This document shows, piece by piece, positions 62,037 through 64,000 of a DNA stretch of 64,000 bases. The position numbers and the translations under genes are program-made. The DNA is from Halonatronomonas sp964558325. GTDB lineage: Bacteria; Bacillota; Halanaerobiia; Halanaerobiales; Halarsenatibacteraceae. Within the stretch, counting starts at the first letter, position 1; each line of letters starts with the position of its first letter. Location of the stretch: NCBI GenBank assembly GCA_964558325.1, contig CAZLCX010000008.1, forward strand, positions 37,109-101,108. Direction: 5' to 3'. A model generated the notes under the pieces. It did no database searches. It had not been told where the DNA came from and was given only the letters and a program-made list of their open reading frames with translations.

Positions 62037-62534
62037 TTATTTAAAACCATCTGTAATAGTTCCACTCATTGAGCAGGGAAAGGTTACAATTAAAAGCCTT
62101 TTTATGGCCACAGGAGTATCTGTAGTTATAGGCAGTTTATTAATTACCAGCAAAAAGAATCCAACAACAACTAATGAAGTTAGATAGATCATAATAATTC
62201 TTTTGATGAAATCCAGTTTAAATTCTCTTAAGATATGTTTATAAAAATTAAGATAGACAAAGAGCCCAACGAATATAATTCCAAATCCTGCCAGGATCAA
62301 GACATTTAACATTGGCAGCTCTTCCCCTAAATTCCAGGTCTCTTCTGTCATCCCTACTGGGATTGCAAGAATTAAAGCTCCAATAATAACCTGTAAAATA
62401 TCTCTCGGTCTTGATTTAACCATTAAGGGAGTAATAATATGGTCAATGATATTACCCTTTGGATCCTTTAAAATTTTAACCTTGTGGAGTTGATCACCAA
62501 TCTTTCTGATTTCAAATCCTCTATCCTTTGCCAT
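62037..62534 (-). CDS. DUF2391-family integral membrane protein
   Basis: 165 residues. A cytoplasmic N-terminal part (RGFEIRKIGDQLHKVKI...IIDHIITPLM) is followed by four helices with VIIGALILAIPVGMTEETWNLG and VTFPCSMSGTITDGFK at the end. The pattern fits DUF2391 (TIGR02587-like) proteins of unknown function. ATG with GGAGG. Confidence 0.7.
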   Translation of the reverse strand: MAKDRGFEIRKIGDQLHKVKILKDPKGNIIDHIITPLMVKSRPRDILQVIIGALILAIPVGMTEETWNLGEELPMLNVLILAGFGIIFVGLFVYLNFYKHILREFKLDFIKRIIMIYLTSLVVVGFFLLVINKLPITTDTPVAIKRLLIVTFPCSMSGTITDGFK

Positions 62535-62553
62535 TTTACACCTCCTAAGATGT

Positions 62554-63324
62554 TTAATGCAAAATTTCTATAAGCGCTATTCCTGCAATAACTCCAGCAA
62601 CAATGCCGACTATAGCTGTATGACCTGTAGTCCGGTCATGACAGTCAGGAATTAACTCATCATAAACTATATATAACATGGCACCCCCGGCAAAACCCAG
62701 GGACGATGAAAGAAAGAGGGGAGATATGCTCCCAAGTAGACCACCTATAAGGGCCCCTAAACCCATTGGAACGCCTGCCAGGACAGAATAGACTAGAACT
62801 CTAACCCGGCTAATTCCGGCCAGGCCCAGGGCAGTCGCCACTGCCATCCCTTCAGGAAAATTATGAAGGGCAATTAATATTGCCAGCCCAACCCCTATAT
62901 TTTTATCAGCAACATAGCTTGCCCCAATTGCCAGGCCCTCTGGTATATTATGTAATGCTACTCCAAAGGCAAGCAGGATTCCCATCTTTAATAATTTCTG
63001 TTTCTGAAACATTTTTTTAGTCAGTTCTCTACCTGCTTCTTCCTGATCAAAATGGTGATGGGGAAAATTAATATCTAAAAACATTATTAAAATAACGCCA
63101 AGAATAACACCTATTAAAGCTGAAATTACTGTCCCTTCCTTAATAGCCTCTGGAATTAATTCCATGAATATTATTGAAGTCATAATACCGGCAGCAAATG
63201 CCATTAGCCAGACCAGGGCATCATCTCTTAACCTTCTAATTAAAAGAACTGACGCCCCTCCAGCGCCTGTACCAATTGTACCGCTAAGTAATCCAAGAAC
63301 TGTAACTGTTAGCAAACTGTTCAT
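62554..63324 (-). CDS. ZIP-family divalent metal transporter
   Basis: 256 residues with eight predicted helices. The paired metal-binding motifs ALHNIPEGLAIG and ALHNFPEGMAVA are diagnostic; a His-rich loop (FPHHHFDQEE) lies in the cytoplasmic region between helices 3 and 4. Import of Zn2+ or another divalent metal is expected. ATG with AGGATGG. The small zinc-ribbon gene directly upstream may be part of the same transcript. Confidence 0.93.
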   Translation of the reverse strand: MNSLLTVTVLGLLSGTIGTGAGGASVLLIRRLRDDALVWLMAFAAGIMTSIIFMELIPEAIKEGTVISALIGVILGVILIMFLDINFPHHHFDQEEAGRELTKKMFQKQKLLKMGILLAFGVALHNIPEGLAIGASYVADKNIGVGLAILIALHNFPEGMAVATALGLAGISRVRVLVYSVLAGVPMGLGALIGGLLGSISPLFLSSSLGFAGGAMLYIVYDELIPDCHDRTTGHTAIVGIVAGVIAGIALIEILH

Positions 63325-63344
63325 AAGTAAATTACCATCCTTTA

Positions 63345-63545
63345 TTAATTAAAATTTGATTTATTAAAGATACAGACTTCATTGCCACATTTACAGACAA
63401 CATGAACTTCTCCTTTATCACTGCCAGTAAAATTTATCTGATCATCTGCTGACAACTGTCTGCAGTTGGGATTATCCTCCCTGTATTCATATTTTATTGT
63501 AATCTCCCGACCACATTCAAGGCATCTAATTTTAAATTTATCCAT
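63345..63545 (-). CDS. Small zinc-ribbon-like protein
   Basis: 66 residues. Cysteine pairs CLECGREI and VCKCGNEVC, with another Cys at NPNCRQ, suggest a zinc ribbon. No family assigned. It ends 21 bp before the ZIP transporter gene. ATG with GAGG. Confidence 0.75.
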   Translation of the reverse strand: MDKFKIRCLECGREITIKYEYREDNPNCRQLSADDQINFTGSDKGEVHVVCKCGNEVCIFNKSNFN

Positions 63546-63627
63546 TAAAATCTCCTCTCAAAAAATATAATTAATGTCTTTTTGAATAGACTAATCTAAT
63601 TATACTATGCTAAACAAAAAAATAAAA

Positions 63628-63658
63628 ATCCCATGATATTTTATAAATATCATGGGTA
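63628..63658. terminator. Strong terminator downstream of tatA
   Basis: CCCATGATATT and AATATCATGGG form a long stem with A/T tracts on both sides. On the minus strand it follows tatA and repeat copy B. Confidence 0.75.
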
Positions 63659-63665
63659 AAAAAAC

Positions 63666-63720
63666 TTTGTGAAATTTGTTAAGAGATACCGGCAGGTAAC
63701 CGTCGGGTAACCGGCTGGTC
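63666..63720 (+). repeat. 55-bp dispersed repeat, copy B
   Basis: The partner of 686-740 in inverted orientation (50 of 55 bases identical). It carries ACCGGCAGGTAACCGTCGG and a second GGTAACC 11 bp later. It lies between the tatA stop and its terminator, antisense to tatA. Confidence 0.75.
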
Positions 63721-63739
63721 CCTCTTAAAATTAATAATT

Positions 63740-63907
63740 TTATTCATCATCCAGGGAAACAGTATCTTCAACTTCTTTTGTCGCCTGTTTTAATTCTCTA
63801 AGACCGGAACCGACTGCCTTACCGATTTCAGGTAGTTTACTGGGGCCAAATAATATAAGAACAATTACTAATATAATCCCTAATTCAGGGGCGCCTAAAC
63901 CAAACAT
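63740..63907 (-). CDS. tatA: Sec-independent translocase subunit TatA
   Basis: 55 residues. One short hydrophobic helix (ELGIILVIVLILFGPSKLPEIGKAVG) with the conserved FGP hinge and an amphipathic helix (SGLRELKQATKE) is exactly TatA, at the short end of its usual length. It forms the pore of the Tat system that exports folded cofactor proteins. ATG with GGAGGTGG. It follows a possible moeA end by 19 bp. Confidence 0.92.
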   Translation of the reverse strand: MFGLGAPELGIILVIVLILFGPSKLPEIGKAVGSGLRELKQATKEVEDTVSLDDE

Positions 63908-63926
63908 TTACTCCACCTCCAATGTT

Positions 63927-64000
63927 TTAATTATAGATATCTGGCAATCTAAAGATTTCTACTTCCTGGCCTGATTCTACCGGCGGTGAACCAGCTGGAA
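63927..64000 (-). CDS. 3' end of a gene, possibly moeA (5' part beyond window)
   Basis: The last 24 codons of a minus-strand frame are visible, ending at TAA 63927-63929. The residues run PAGSPPVESGQEVEIFRLP, which resembles the C-terminal domain of molybdopterin molybdenumtransferase (PxGxxxxxxGxEVEV). This is a short sample, so the assignment is tentative. If right, it links molybdenum-cofactor insertion with tatA in one transcript. Confidence 0.45.
   Translation of the reverse strand, partial: PAGSPPVESGQEVEIFRLPDIYN

Noticed and set aside
686..63720. Large composite mobile element bounded by the inverted 55-bp repeats
   Set aside because: No transposase or integrase gene is present, the interior is ordinary housekeeping content, and the repeats look like a dispersed short family rather than element ends.
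63972..63994. Third copy of the GGTAACC-type repeat (TACCGGCGGTGAACCAGCTGG)
   Set aside because: The similarity is partial, the 11-bp GGTAACC pair is not kept, and the stretch is better explained as coding for the end of a moeA-like gene.

Overview
The window looks like chromosome of an anaerobic, low-GC (roughly one third GC by eye), probably halophilic diderm Firmicute. Order Halanaerobiales is the most likely placement, inferred from three things: clostridial-type redox subunits, an OmpA-type envelope protein in a Firmicute background, and strong AGGAGG-type ribosome binding sites spaced about 8 nt from the start codon. No rRNA, tRNA, transposase, phage gene or CRISPR array was seen. One 100-N scaffold gap lies at 39994-40093. 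Nearly all genes are on the minus strand.

Layout. 1-1255: 3'-truncated class II aldolase, a dispersed 55-bp repeat and a decayed ClC channel. 1625-6898: tandem-domain universal stress protein, intact ClC channel, small membrane proteins, M48 protease and an ABC-2 exporter. 7126-14764: a six-gene redox operon with a divergent TetR gene (14955-15566). 15625-24715: deacetylase, nitroreductase, metal-dependent hydrolase, a very large DUF445-type membrane protein, a gate-domain transporter and aspartokinase. 24788-30449: pyrBCFKDE behind a PyrR attenuator. 30481-39903: amylase, cyclase, TVP38 protein, copper-chaperone-like protein, coiled-coil OmpA protein, DUF218 protein, MscS channel and aldo/keto reductase. 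39941-40118: an 11-bp minisatellite that broke the assembly. 40169-50665: CbiK, GNAT, TPR protein, MFS transporter, pirin, a cupin resembling DMSP lyases, GLUG-repeat protein, YyaL-type protein, homocysteine S-methyltransferase, and cobO under a cobalamin riboswitch. 50756-64000: ArsR-like regulator, broken TetR gene, oligopeptide-binding protein, CoA-transferase with a GPH symporter, YedF, GGDEF/EAL protein, hydrolases, ZIP transporter, tatA, and the end of what may be moeA.

The most unusual system is the redox operon. Its first gene fuses an RnfD/NqrB-like membrane domain to a formate-dehydrogenase-like molybdopterin domain in which two formate-handling residues are replaced (His to Asp577, Arg to Gln770). 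It is followed by NuoE-, HndB- and NuoF-like subunits, a short NuoG-like protein with an RnfC-like ferredoxin tail, and a membrane-anchored protein with three predicted covalent FMN sites. I infer a membrane NADH-linked electron-transfer complex whose other substrate is unknown; it does not look like a standard formate dehydrogenase, [FeFe]-hydrogenase or Rnf complex.

A second theme is start codons. Using the otherwise regular 8-nt ribosome-binding-site spacing, four genes appear to start at ATT, ATC, ATC and CTG (ClC, amylase, OmpA-like protein, pyrF).
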